From the NCBI RefSeq assembly GCF_041146795.1, contig NC_135180.1, forward strand, positions 35,324,294-35,388,293: a stretch of 64,000 nt of DNA, read 5' to 3'. The notes beneath the pieces are model-generated. The model saw nothing but the letters and a program-made list of their open reading frames with translations. It was not told the DNA's origin and searched no databases. Shown here in pieces: positions 53,525 to 64,000 of the stretch. The first letter of the stretch is position 1. Each line of letters begins with the position of its first letter. Both the position numbers and the translations under genes were made by a program. The DNA comes from Maylandia zebra. Lineage: Eukaryota; Chordata; Actinopteri; Cichliformes; Cichlidae.

Positions 53525-54433
53525 TCACAGCTCGCAGTGGTTGTCCTCAGCTTTGTAGCGGTCCATGATGCTCAACACATCCTCCAGGATGGATGGGCCC
53601 AGATCCAGGTTCAACCCCGCAATGGAGTCAGAGCGCGACACACCAGAGGGCTTTGTGAGGCCAGCGTGGTGGAAGACGGTGCAGGGCGACTCGCTGCGTT
53701 CGCTCCGAAGATCCTCGTTGCTCAGGTAGGTGTCGGAGTCCAGGCTGAGGCCCCGGCGAACGTCCTGTGGCCCGCAGATCTCTGACATGGAGTCCTCGGA
53801 GGAGCCCTCAGAGAGGGAGCCGGAGGAGGGGACGAGTCTGCGGATGGCTGGGGAGAGGGAGATGTCACGGCAAGGCTCGGACGCCAAGCGACCCACCACG
53901 CCGTTCTCACAGAGCGACACAGTCGGGTGCTGCTGGCGCTGACCGTCTCTCTGGCTGCAGCCATTGTTCTGTTTGGGGCTAGCCGCAGGAGGCTGCTGAT
54001 GGTGGTGGGAGGGACCATCCAGATGGAGGCGCGGCGGTTTGGGTGGAGCCTGTTCGTGAGCGATGAACACAGGCATGGAGATGGTGTTCTTCAGCAGGCC
54101 GCTGGACGAGTGCTGGTAATGGAAGCCGTTAAAGGCGTAGCTGTGCACGTCATCTTTCGCGGTGAGGCCCTCTCCCAAGTCTCTCTCCATGCTGTGCGAG
54201 CGGGCGTGGCCGTTCTGCGTCCGGCTCGTGGGTGGCAGCATGTCCATCTTACCCTGGAGGAAGCCCACGTCTCCAAACATGTCGCCCTCGCCTTCGGGCC
54301 CTACGTGTGCGCTGTGACGCACGTCGCCCAGCGGGGGGCTGATCATATCACCTGAGAGGACGTCCCGGAGCTTCAGCTTCTTTCCCTTCTTGGGAGTCGT
54401 TGTTTTTAGGTACATGGGCGTCTTTGCAGGCAT
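53525..54433 (-). CDS. Cdc42 effector protein (BORG family, CDC42EP2-like)
   Basis: Single-exon 302-aa protein. Family members bind GTP-Cdc42 through a CRIB motif and organise septins and actin. The start at 54433 was chosen over the upstream ATG at 54544 because MPAKTPMYLK matches the family N terminus and has A at -3. Order: basic stretch KKGKKLKLRDVLS (15-27), CRIB ISPPLGDVRHSAHVG (31-45), DMFGDVGFLQGK (51-62), a LLKNTISMPVF block, APPKPPRLHLDGP (possible SH3 ligand), Ser-rich middle, and C-terminal LDLGPSILEDVLSIMD. The PPKPPRLHL block and C-terminus are closest to CDC42EP2, the first ten residues to CDC42EP3. CRIB Phe is replaced by Val38. Paralogue assignment is open, so no symbol is given. 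Confidence 0.88.
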   Translation of the reverse strand: MPAKTPMYLKTTTPKKGKKLKLRDVLSGDMISPPLGDVRHSAHVGPEGEGDMFGDVGFLQGKMDMLPPTSRTQNGHARSHSMERDLGEGLTAKDDVHSYAFNGFHYQHSSSGLLKNTISMPVFIAHEQAPPKPPRLHLDGPSHHHQQPPAASPKQNNGCSQRDGQRQQHPTVSLCENGVVGRLASEPCRDISLSPAIRRLVPSSGSLSEGSSEDSMSEICGPQDVRRGLSLDSDTYLSNEDLRSERSESPCTVFHHAGLTKPSGVSRSDSIAGLNLDLGPSILEDVLSIMDRYKAEDNHCEL

Positions 54434-57400
54434 CTTGATGTGGCGGTTGGGTTCCTCGGGCCGTTTGAGCTCCAGCAGGAGAAATTCAGCGGGAAGCAAA
54501 CAGTGCTGAGTTGATAAGAAGCTCTCTTGGCTGTTTTTCCCCACTCTCAGCTCAGATATTCAGTCTGTTCTGCTTCTCCAAGCGAGTAAACAAGTATTTA
54601 GGTCGGTCAGAGTAGCGATAGCAACCCGGCGGTTGAGCCTCACACTGACATGTGACTCAGGAAGGGAGAGGAGAAAGGTCTTGATCTCAGATCAGCTCCC
54701 TCTGTCTTCCCCTCCTACGCAGAAAATCCATATCAAAGCGAACGCCGAGCCCTCGTCTCCTCAAACTCTCGTCTTTATCCTGGCTCAGGCAAAGAGCACG
54801 CAGGGGATCAAGAGTGGGATCTCTGGCTGCCTTGCCGTCTGCTGCCCGGTCGGTCCTCCAAGTTCCTCAGAAACTTCAGGAATGTGACATCAAAACACTG
54901 GAGATCTGTGAGGAGAAATCAGAGCGAAAAGGGAGTCAAAAAGCGGCTGAAAGAGATCGAGGGGGAGAGGAAAAGCAGATAGATGGGACAGAGTGAGGAA
55001 TGAAGCCAGGGGGGAGATTTACAAGCACTTTTTCAGAGAGCCAGAGGACACTTGAAGGAAAACACTCCAAGAATCCACAGTGTTTGCTCAGAGGGCCCTG
55101 CCTGCCCCACACTGTGTGAAAATGTGTGACTGGAGGTCCTCGGGCTGCTCTTACAGAGTCACGCATTAGTCTTGCATTCCCAAAGACCCTTCAGCCTCAT
55201 CAGTGGAAACAAATTACCACACTGAAACTGTCGGTTTCAAAACACCTCGTGCCTAATCACAGCATCTCATCAGGAAATAAAGTGTCTTTCCCGAGAAAGA
55301 CACAGGGAACACCCGAAGCCTCGAGATCAGAACTCCAGTTATTTAACTGGTTAAACATGTAGAAGTGCAGGTTTTTCAGGACCACAGTTTATCCACAGCT
55401 CTTCAGTTTCCACTCTTTTACTTCAGTCATAGCAGATTAAACCTACTAACACTGAGAGTCGCCTCACCAATGGTTAGAAAACAATAAAGGGGTGAAAAAA
55501 CAGGGAAATATCCGATACTGACAAAGTGTCTGAGGTGAGAATTTGTTCTATGCTCAGTAACACGCTGACATTATGCATCTGTGTTAAATTGCTTAGGAAT
55601 GGAAAAAACCAGCTAGTGTGAATGGCTGAAAGAGGCCAGTAGTAAAAAGCAGTTTGTGTGTTCAGTAAGAGCAGAAAAGAGTCAAGTGCCAGTCCTTTTA
55701 CTCACTGAAGTCCAGTTTTTACACCTACAGTGCTTAAAAAAAAAAAAAAAAAAAAAAATGTATTAGAGCATCTGTCATAAAGACAAGTACACAAATAATT
55801 TAGATATCTGTCAGAAAAAAAAGACTGAATTTACGTTTAGATACCCAAATCTGAGCCGGCAACCTGAGAAGTGAGAAATTAATCAAGCATTCAACCGCTA
55901 AAACTAATTTATTGTTCGTGTTTGCAAAAAAACTAATTTGGTGTCTTAATTAAAAAAAATGTTTTAATATTTTTTCAGTATTTTTGGTAAAAGTACATTT
56001 GAAAATTCACAGATAACAACAATTATTATAATTTAATATTAAAAATTTAAAGAGTAAATTACCATTAGACAAAAATAATAGCTAATTACCAGTTCTGTTA
56101 ATTTAGGGCAGCTGAGGCATAAACCTTAGATTGGGTGATCTTAAAAAAAACAAAAAAAACAACTGTTTTAGTTTTTGATTTTAGTTTATTTAAGGTTACT
56201 TTAATAACCCTGGAAACGGCAGTACTTCCCTTGGTAAAAGCTACACTCGCTCTCTCGCTGTCATTTTTGACACCGTCTCTGCTGCACAGAGCTGTTGCTT
56301 TTGCTTCTTCAGTGACCCAAAGACTTGCATTCAGACAAGCCTCCATCATTTAATAGGCGAATTAGAGAAAAGCTTTCCATGCATCGTTTAGAAAAACAGA
56401 AACAGCAGAACCAGTTCAGAGCCATCTGGTTGTATGTTAAAAACCAGTTGACCCACTTTTGGTCAACCTTTGGAAGAATTTGGTCTTGAATAGTTTGTTT
56501 TCTTGTATAATTTTCAGATCTTGTGAGTCAAATTGCTGCTTTATGTGCGGTCTCCGTGTTTAGAAATGAGAGAAGCACGCTCGCAATGAGCATAAAAACA
56601 TTTTTCTTTAAATCGCACAGCCGTCATGTGTTTCTTGTGACTGCCCGACCCTCACTGGGTGTGTTTACTGAGAATACTTTGGATTGCTTAAACAGATCTC
56701 TTTCAACAAATAAAATCTGCCGTCTTGAGTCATATTCGTGCCTCCGTCTGAGTGAAAAAACTTTATCAGCAGGGTTGATTTGTGCAGCTCTGAATCGTTA
56801 CTGTCCCGGTGTTAAATCTTTGTATTTCTGATGACTCTTATCAGTTCTGACTCAGTCGTGGTTATTTTTCTTTAGCTTTTTAAATACGTAATAAACATTA
56901 AAAATACCAGAGTGAGATTTTTAGCTCAGCTTCAGAGTTTCCAGCACATCACAGAGGCATCTGAAGGGGACCTGTGAATCTCACACTGGGGTCAGACTGA
57001 GGTCAGGTTAGAGTACAAAAAACATGCGGCTTGAAATTTGAAAGAGGGTCTGAAATGAGTAAACTTTGAGTTCAGTTTGAGATTGAACTGTTTGCTTCTT
57101 TTATACAAGTTGCTTCACTTCTTCAGAAATTCTCAGTCCTCCTGTGATTTTGCTCTGGGACAAACTCTCATCAGTTATCAGGATTTTATTTCCGTCTTTT
57201 GGTATTTTCCAGCTGCCCCGTCAAACGGAGTTCTTGGGAAACCGCCGGCACAAACGGGAGAACTTCAGCTTTGGTGGAGTCTTTTCGCGTTGCAACATGT
57301 ATCCTGCGACACATGCAGGCCACCCAGGGGACACGCTTTAATGAGGCCTGAAGTTTCAAAACACTGCTATGTGGAAAAAAAAGATTCCTCACAGGTTACA

Positions 57401-57784
57401 CCCTGGAATAAAAACAGTCAAACGAACAGGAGCAAACACATGCAACACAAGTGAAATTTGCTTTTCTCAAATTCAGTGAACAGAAGGAGAGGGGGAGGTT
57501 TCTTTAACCAGCATTCAGAGTGTGAAAACAGAGAGTGTGGCTCTGGGTTCAGGTTCATTTAAGACCGAGGTCAAACTTCACTGTGCTGATAAATGATTAG
57601 AAACTATGCAGCTCTCATTTATTCTTTTAATCAAACCAACTGGATGTGTTTTAATAACATTACAAGTAGTTATCCTCTCTGTCAAAACAGAGCCCACTGA
57701 GCATTGGTGGTTTTTAGATATCGGAGTGAAAAAAGAAGTGAAATCTTATTTAAAAGCTGCTAAAAACAACTGAGATACACTCCC

Positions 57785-58662
57785 CGGACGCTTCATTAGG
57801 TACAGCTTGCTAGTACTGGTTTTTCGTTCAGAACTGCGTTAATTCTTCATAGCACAGGTTCAACAAGGTGCTGCAAGCTTCCCTCTAAGATTTTGGTACA
57901 TATTTAGTTGACAGCGTCACACAGTTACTGCAGATTTATCAGCTGCACATCCATGATGTGAATCTCCTGTTCCAGTACATCACAAAGGTGCTCGATTGGA
58001 TTGAGGCCACTTGAGTAACTGTCTGAGATGATTTGAGGTGTGCGACACAGTGTGTTGTCCTGCTGGAAGCAGTTATCAGTAGATCAGCATGGCTGTAAAG
58101 AGATGGACGTGGTCAGCAGCAACACTCAGGTGGACTGAGGACTTTAAATGTTGGTACTAAGGAGCCCAAAGCGTGCCAAGAAAAGCTGACAGGAGTGCGC
58201 ACTGTGGTCTTCTGCTGCCATAACACATCTCCTTCAAGGTTCGATGTGCTGCATGCTCAGTGATGCTTTTCTGCACAGCTATTTGAGTTAGTGCTGCCTT
58301 CTTGTCAGCTCAGCGCAGTCTGGTCTTCTCCTGTGACCTTTGACATAAACAAAGCATTCTTGCCTAGAAAACCGACGCTCATTTTCTCTCTTTTGGACCC
58401 TTCCCTGTAAATCCTACGGATGTTTGTGTAAGAAAATCTCAGCAGATCAGCAGCTTCTGCAACACTCAAACCAGCCCGTTTGTCACCAACAACCACACCA
58501 CACTCAAAGTCACTTAAATCACCTTTCTTCCCTTTTCTGATGCTCAGTTTGACTTTTAACAGGTCGTCTTGATAATGTCGAGAGTTGCATTAATGAGCAT
58601 GTGAACAGTATAAAATTAAATTGCTGTCTGTATTGACCGGGCAGTTAAATAAAGTGGCTCCA
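57785..58662 (-). pseudogene. Decayed Tc1-like transposon
   Basis: Minus-strand pieces match Tc1-like transposase order. The DNA-binding part at 58305-58540 reads DLSDFECG then RAGLSVAEAADLLRFSYTNI. Near 58050-58090 comes CFQQDN; near 57950-58000 SNPIEHL and IHIMDVQ; near 57850-57900 LQHLVEPVL. Stops, frameshifts and internal deletions separate them. Ends retain degenerate inverted repeats: CGCTTCATTAGGTACAG (from 57789) against CCACTTTATTT on the other strand (near 58650). About 880 bp, inactive. Confidence 0.75.
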
Positions 58663-59089
58663 GTTAAGCAGACCTGAATCATTTGTTGTACCGTCTGTTT
58701 TAATTAGCTCAGCTCTGACACACGATGGTCTGATGAACTCAAATCTCCGGGATGAAGACACACGGCTCTCTTCTGTGATGAGCAATCGGAAGTTCAGACA
58801 GTGTCTGACGGGTGAAAACACCTCAAACCCTTCCCCCGATACATACTGGCAAAGACATGAAAGGGTAACTTCCCCACTTATTAACACTCCAGGTGTTTTC
58901 AGCCCAGTTAGCGTCAGGCCTCTATGGAGGCCTAAAGACTTTCTTAATGAGTTTATGGTTTAAATCACGAGTTTGAAGTCTCAATTAACACTATATGATA
59001 TTCACTCAATATTTTGGTTTCCAGGAATTAGACCAACAAGGAAGATGAAGCAGAGTATGAGTTAGGGTGTGGCTATTTTGTGATTCACA

Positions 59090-59960
59090 AGTCATCATGA
59101 GCGGTTTCTCCCTCAGTTCCACCCCCAGCTGAAAAAAGTCAAAATGGTAAAAGGCTTCAAAAGCCCACTGGTGGGTGACGTTACACTGGTGACATCCATG
59201 CTTCTTCATCATCATCGTCATCATCATGTTTCAGATGTCAGATCTTATCCTGCACGACAGCAATTACTGCAGGATAAACATAGTGTAGTAAAAAGTGAAA
59301 TGGTTCCTCCTGAGTCGTAAGAATGTGGCTAAACTCCAACAAGACTATTTAAAGAAAAAGACACAATTGAGGTCACAGATAATCACGGGTCAATAAAAGC
59401 CGATACAGGCCTGATCTGTAACAACTACTGAAACCTCCTAAACCAACGTGGAAGTGCCAGAAACTGCAGTTCAATGAATGACCTCTTGATGTAGCCGCAG
59501 TGACGTCACCGGTAAAGTCCTCTGATGAAGCCTCAAGCTGAGGTATCCAACTTTGAAACGAGGGTCACTGCGTACTCATATCCCAACTAAGGCCAGCTAT
59601 GAAACATGCTTTATCCTCCTTTGTGACTCTAATGCAGACCAACAGTGCAGTTTAACATAGTCCAAGTTCAAACACGAAACTGATGTAACGCACATAAGTT
59701 TATAGCTATTGCTAATTTTCAACAATTGTCCCTTGTTGGGCTGACAATCAAAATTTCCAAAAATAAACTTTGCCCTGCGTTCAGTATCACTTCAACCAAG
59801 CAACTGACACAACAAACTCATCGGGAAGGTGTTCACCAACGTCATAGAGCGAAGGGGACGTTTTCTATATATCAAGTCGCCCCCTGCTGGACAAGTAAAT
59901 GCCAGTTTAAGGTATAAATCACCCATTTAACCTGTTTTCAGGCTCTGAGCTTGAAATTAT
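59090..59960. repeat. Repeat-rich block
   Basis: Patches such as AGCCCACTGGTGGGTGACGT (near 59161) and CGCCCCCTGCTGGACAAGTA (near 59879) are text seen in common teleost interspersed repeats; the latter resembles the inverse of the CAGCAGGGGGC patch at 24293. Element edges not defined. Confidence 0.35.
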
Positions 59961-61744
59961 TATCTGAATGACAAGTGGATGCATGCACTGGTGTAGGCTG
60001 CCTCTCCACTAACTCACCTCACTGAATTGCACGTCTTGAGTGGAATTTTTGGAGCATTTTGAATGATAAATAATGTGGGTTGTTATGTGGATATTGGTTC
60101 TATGAGCCCATCCAAGAAGCTCCAGTTCTGATGGGTGAAATTGAAGCCTATGATTAGGGACAAAACAAGACTTCACCATCCCATAGATGACATTATGGCA
60201 TCTTTTATTGCCTATTGTACCAGATGTGATTTACACCCTCATTTCCTTCATTTCTCTCTCTGGTCCTACAACAACACTTTGCACAAACAGCTACGAGCAG
60301 CAAAGGAACCGAGCAGGGCAGCAACTCTCTCCGTCTGACAGCCAGAACATTAAGATGACATCATAAACAGCTCCGTCTAATTTGAGCCTCTGAGAGTCAC
60401 AAAGAAAGCGACATTAACTTGTCAGCGCTCATTTTAACACAAAGGGGGCAAAAAAAATACCAGTTATATTTATGCAGCACAAGTCCAAGCAAAGAAACAC
60501 CACACCTGATGAACTAAAAAAATATATATATAATGAGACTGACCACGACTGTACAAAGACAAACAGGAATAATGGACCGGTCAGAACTGGTACAGAAGGG
60601 TGGAGGCTTCTTCAGATGCTGGAGAAACAGTTTCTCTGGATTTTTATGAGTTTTATGGTTAAATTTGACTCAAAAGGCCTGGAAAAGGAGACAAAATGCT
60701 TTATTTTTTACCCATATTTTAATGGATCTCTACGTGTCAAAGCTTTGTACGCTATTTATTTGTTATTTTCACATTTGCCAACTAAACTTTCGATAACATG
60801 GCCATCAAAACGTATTTCCAGCAGCTTCATGGTCTAACAATCCCAATATGCATCTACAATTACAACACCTACAGACTCAGGAACAGCTGAGAGCAGCAAA
60901 CAAACTGCTGGGCCTCTCTTTTTGCTGGGCTTTTTACTCTGGCAAAAATACTGTGACAGAAAAAGTCATGTTTGTCCACTCACTCTCAACGAGTTATTCC
61001 AGTTAATTCATGAAATAAAACGTGTAAGATGCTTTTAAAAAAAATAGTATCAGATATAACTCAATTTCTAACTAACAGGCTTCATTATTAGTTTTGTGGG
61101 ATGGGCATGGCTGGCTGGCCTCCTTTCTGAGTGACTGCTTTTATCCGGTGATGAAATAATGGGGGAGGTTTCTTCTGGGATGAAAACAGAGCCTGAAGGT
61201 TCAGTAACTAGTCTGATTAGTTAGAAAATGATATGAATCATATTCTATTCCGTCACAGTCATCTTGACGTAATTGCAGTGTTTTTGGCAAAGTGCTCCCC
61301 ACCACCATCGTCAAAACACCGAATGAGGAAGAATGGCACTCCTTTTCTCCTCTGGAAAATCATGCCTCAAAGTAATCAAGCTGTTCTGGCCCTGACTTTC
61401 CTTTTATTTTAATTTGTCACCCATTTGTAGGAGAAAACGTGGTCATATTCCTGCAGCGAAGGCAGTTTTGTGTAGAAGGAGTCGCAGAGCTACAAACTTC
61501 GCTTGCATCTAAGTGACAGAGAGGAGACTGTTGTGTAATGTTATTAGTGAGGAAATTCAATCACTGAAGTCATCACCATCACACAGAGAGACGCTCACAC
61601 TGATGGCTGGGACAGACTTGAATTACTTAATACAAGATCACAAGGAGTGCAATTAATTATGCAGCCAGTTCCCAAAAGATCAGACAACCAATCGCAGCGC
61701 TTCTTATTTTTTAGTAGATCTCTCTAAAACCAATTTCTTATCCC

Positions 61745-62060
61745 TGGCTTTTACCACACACACACACACACGTGTCGGGTATTCCTGTCTTGTGGGGACA
61801 TCTAATGCTTTCCCTAGCCCCTTACCCTAACCATGAAAAATGAATGGCTAACCCTCACCCTAAACCTGACTGTAACCCTGTCACCAAAAGGACATTTTGA
61901 GTCTCAAAATGCCTTCAAACTGGTGGGCACCAGGATTTTGGGCCCCACAAGTAGTAAACTTTCAATTTTTGGTACCCACAAAGATATGAATACACGCTTA
62001 TACACACGTACCCCTACTGGGAGCTTTGTAGTGTCGATGAAGCGTGACTCCAATGTTTGT
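61745..62060. repeat. Interspersed repeat with telomere-like CCCTAA-type words
   Basis: A (CA)n start (61753-61770) is followed by CTTGTGGGGACATCTAATGC, CCCTAGCCCCTTACCCTAAC and GTGGGCACCAGGATTTTGGG. This is a common fish repeat in which loose CCCTAA words occur. It is not a telomere. Confidence 0.6.
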
Positions 62061-62894
62061 TGTCCTTGAGCTCAAGCGTGGGTTCCCAGCGCAATTCTGT
62101 CTCAACCACAACATCAACATAAAACTGACGGACCTCTGAGCCTCACTGCGACACACCGAGGTGGGCATCACATACATGTGTACTCCTATTCGCCCTATCA
62201 GCCTAAATACGAACGGAGGGAGAAACTCTCAGACGGCTGGTTGGGATTTCTTTGCATCACCTTTCCTGGAAGCTGGAATTTGGGCCACTGCTGATGATGC
62301 AATCAACCACAGAGGAGGCCGAACTAACATCTGTTTCTGCTCTCAGGCCCAGTTTGTTTAAAGTCTCTCCACCAAAACGGACCGGAGCCACCCATGAGTC
62401 CTGTCATCTCCTGGGACAAACACGTACTACACGCCTGAACGCGCGACTCTGCGGCTGCTTTCATTGTTGTTATTCTCCGCAGAGTGGCGCGTAATTGCGC
62501 TCAGCAGGCGACTGTTGACAAAAGCTTTTATTTTCTCCTCCATTAATCCGTTTATTTTTGCCATAAAAGCAAAGCTTACTCCGTCTGTTATCTGGCTGTT
62601 TTCCCACAAGGTGGTTTCACGCTAATGCAGTTTGTGTCTGAGAGCTGATGGTGACTAATTTTCCATCTATCATTCGTGCCGTGGGTGTACATCCAGCCTG
62701 CTTCTCCTTGGCTGATAACTCACAGCGATTATTGCTAAGTACAGTAAAGCAGACTTCATGTGAAACCCCAGGTGACGCAATGTGCGCTGTAACGAGTCTT
62801 TAATGTTGAACAAACCCTTTTTTCTGGCTTTAGGTTTAACGTTACTGTTCCTCCCCCACCCGCTCATAAATGTCTGGAGGATAATAATCAAAAA

Positions 62895-62925
62895 TATTCT
62901 ATTTTTCTATTCTATTCTATTCTAA
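62895..62925. repeat. (TTCTA)n short tandem repeat
   Basis: About four to five TTCTA units beside a TTTTTCTATT run. Confidence 0.75.
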
Positions 62926-64000
62926 AATGCTGCCAAACTGAATGAAGGCGAACTCTAGTTAACTTCCCCTCTCTCCCTCCGTGCGCGTTATGTAACTGCA
63001 GCCTCTCAGATCATCCCATGTCCTCCTGAAGCCTTCCTGCAGCTGACTGATTGGTACCATTGGAGCAAATCGACACATGCAGCCACAGATACAGGTCCAG
63101 TCAGCTCTGACTGACCCACGAGGCTTTTGTTTTCAAGTATTAATAAACTTTAGCCGATATACATACATATTTTTTACAAAAACAAAACATCAGACTCTTA
63201 CAGCGAGTGTCTCCTGGCTGTGACCTCCACTCTTGGGTAGTAGTTTGCTCCTGAAGCAGCACATGTAGCAGTGACGTGCTATAAAATAGAGTAATATGTC
63301 AGCCTCCCCCGTCTGGGGGGGGGGGATGTCTAAGGCGCTTCTTCTGCAACACTTAATCTTCTTAGAAATTAGATCATCACGAGCCCAGATGGGGAGCGAT
63401 TGTCCAACATCGCCTATTCTGTCACTGCGCGGTGAGTCAGAGTTGACTGGTGGATGAAATAAGAGTCTGGCTGTATTGTGTCCCCAGAAAAAAAAGTATT
63501 TTAGAAATTAAATTCATTAAACACGCATAGCTTTACGTTGTTTATGACGTCAGGAGTCGGGGACACGTGCTGAAACCTTTATTTTTAAACACTGCGTTCC
63601 TTCAGATTTGTCTGCTCGTTGAGCCAAACTGCGCAGGCAGCGCACGCTGAAACTAAAGGGAGTGCCTCTCAGAAAACACACACACATGTTCATAAATAAA
63701 ATCACACACTGCTTCATTCTTCTTATTTTTGTTACACAAAACTACAAATCTCCTCAAAGTGTAATCTATGACCACAAATCAACAGCTGACCACACAAAAA
63801 AAAGATAAAATAAAGTGATTTATCTGATATGTACCTACAGTTCCGTCATTCTCCGGGAAATAAACCCACTCTTCTAGTTTGGTTGTAAAATCCACCGACA
63901 CAGGGCTGAGGTGCAGGGCAGGTAAACCTCTTAGTGACGGCTGATTACTGTCTCTTGAGCGCTCTGAGCGGAGAAAGTAAACTGGTCACCTCTTCGTCCC

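Larger units (their letters stand above)
54434..64000. other. Region upstream of the Cdc42 effector gene
   Basis: No further gene recognised in about 9.5 kb; frames are short and without family resemblance apart from transposon remains. Untranslated 5' exons of the effector gene probably lie here but could not be placed. A poly-A run is at about 55737-55757. Repeats at 57785-58662, 59090-59960 and 61745-62060 are listed separately. Confidence 0.45.

Noticed and set aside
53722-54355. Several open frames on both strands overlapping the Cdc42 effector
   Set aside because: Shadows in other frames of a GC-rich single-exon gene; no family resemblance.
54434-54544. 37-residue N-terminal extension of the Cdc42 effector from an upstream ATG
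   Set aside because: The family starts at MPAKTP; the extension has no family resemblance and is probably 5' UTR.
61798-61880. Interstitial telomere array
   Set aside because: Only loose CCCTAA-like words inside a known type of interspersed repeat, not a tandem TTAGGG array.

Overview
This is vertebrate nuclear DNA. Genes are split into many short exons with GT-AG introns, and the four main proteins match human proteins exon by exon. Repeat content (Tc1-like transposase relic, L2-, RTE- and L1-like LINE tails, foldback and TIR elements, GT/GATA microsatellites) points to a teleost, most likely a percomorph. The species cannot be read from the sequence.

Layout. (1) Positions 1-8848, + strand: the 3' part of mark4 (MAP/microtubule affinity-regulating kinase 4); the kinase-encoding exons lie left of the window. 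(2) 12448-16985, - strand: ckm (muscle creatine kinase), complete, with a noncoding first exon and a TATA/CCAAT promoter near 17010-17040. (3) 17041-28600: no protein gene recognised; LINE fragments and microsatellites. (4) 31413-39130, + strand: klc3 (kinesin light chain 3), complete, 13 coding exons, 511 aa, with L2-like and other repeats in its introns and a probable long 3' UTR. (5) 39131-42999: klc3 3' UTR, a 450-bp TIR element and a 372-bp foldback palindrome, lying between two convergent genes. (6) 43000-50498, - strand: ercc2/XPD, complete, 23 coding exons, exactly 760 aa like the human protein. (7) 53525-54433, - strand: a single-exon Cdc42 effector (BORG) gene, most like CDC42EP2. 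(8) 54434-64000: no further gene recognised; a decayed Tc1-like transposon and other repeats.

MARK4(+) - CKM(-) - KLC3(+) - ERCC2(-) is the order and orientation on human 19q13.32. These are unrelated housekeeping and tissue genes in old shared synteny, not an operon. The Cdc42-effector gene departs from the human order and may be a paralogon relic, because MARK2, KLC2 and CDC42EP2 sit together on human 11q13.

The most notable signal is at the end of mark4. An 83-nt cassette exon, whose length is not a multiple of three, switches the last two exons between two open frames. Skipping gives the KA1-domain tail. Inclusion gives a short alternative tail that closely matches the human MARK4 short isoform. 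About 110 nt are therefore coding in two frames.
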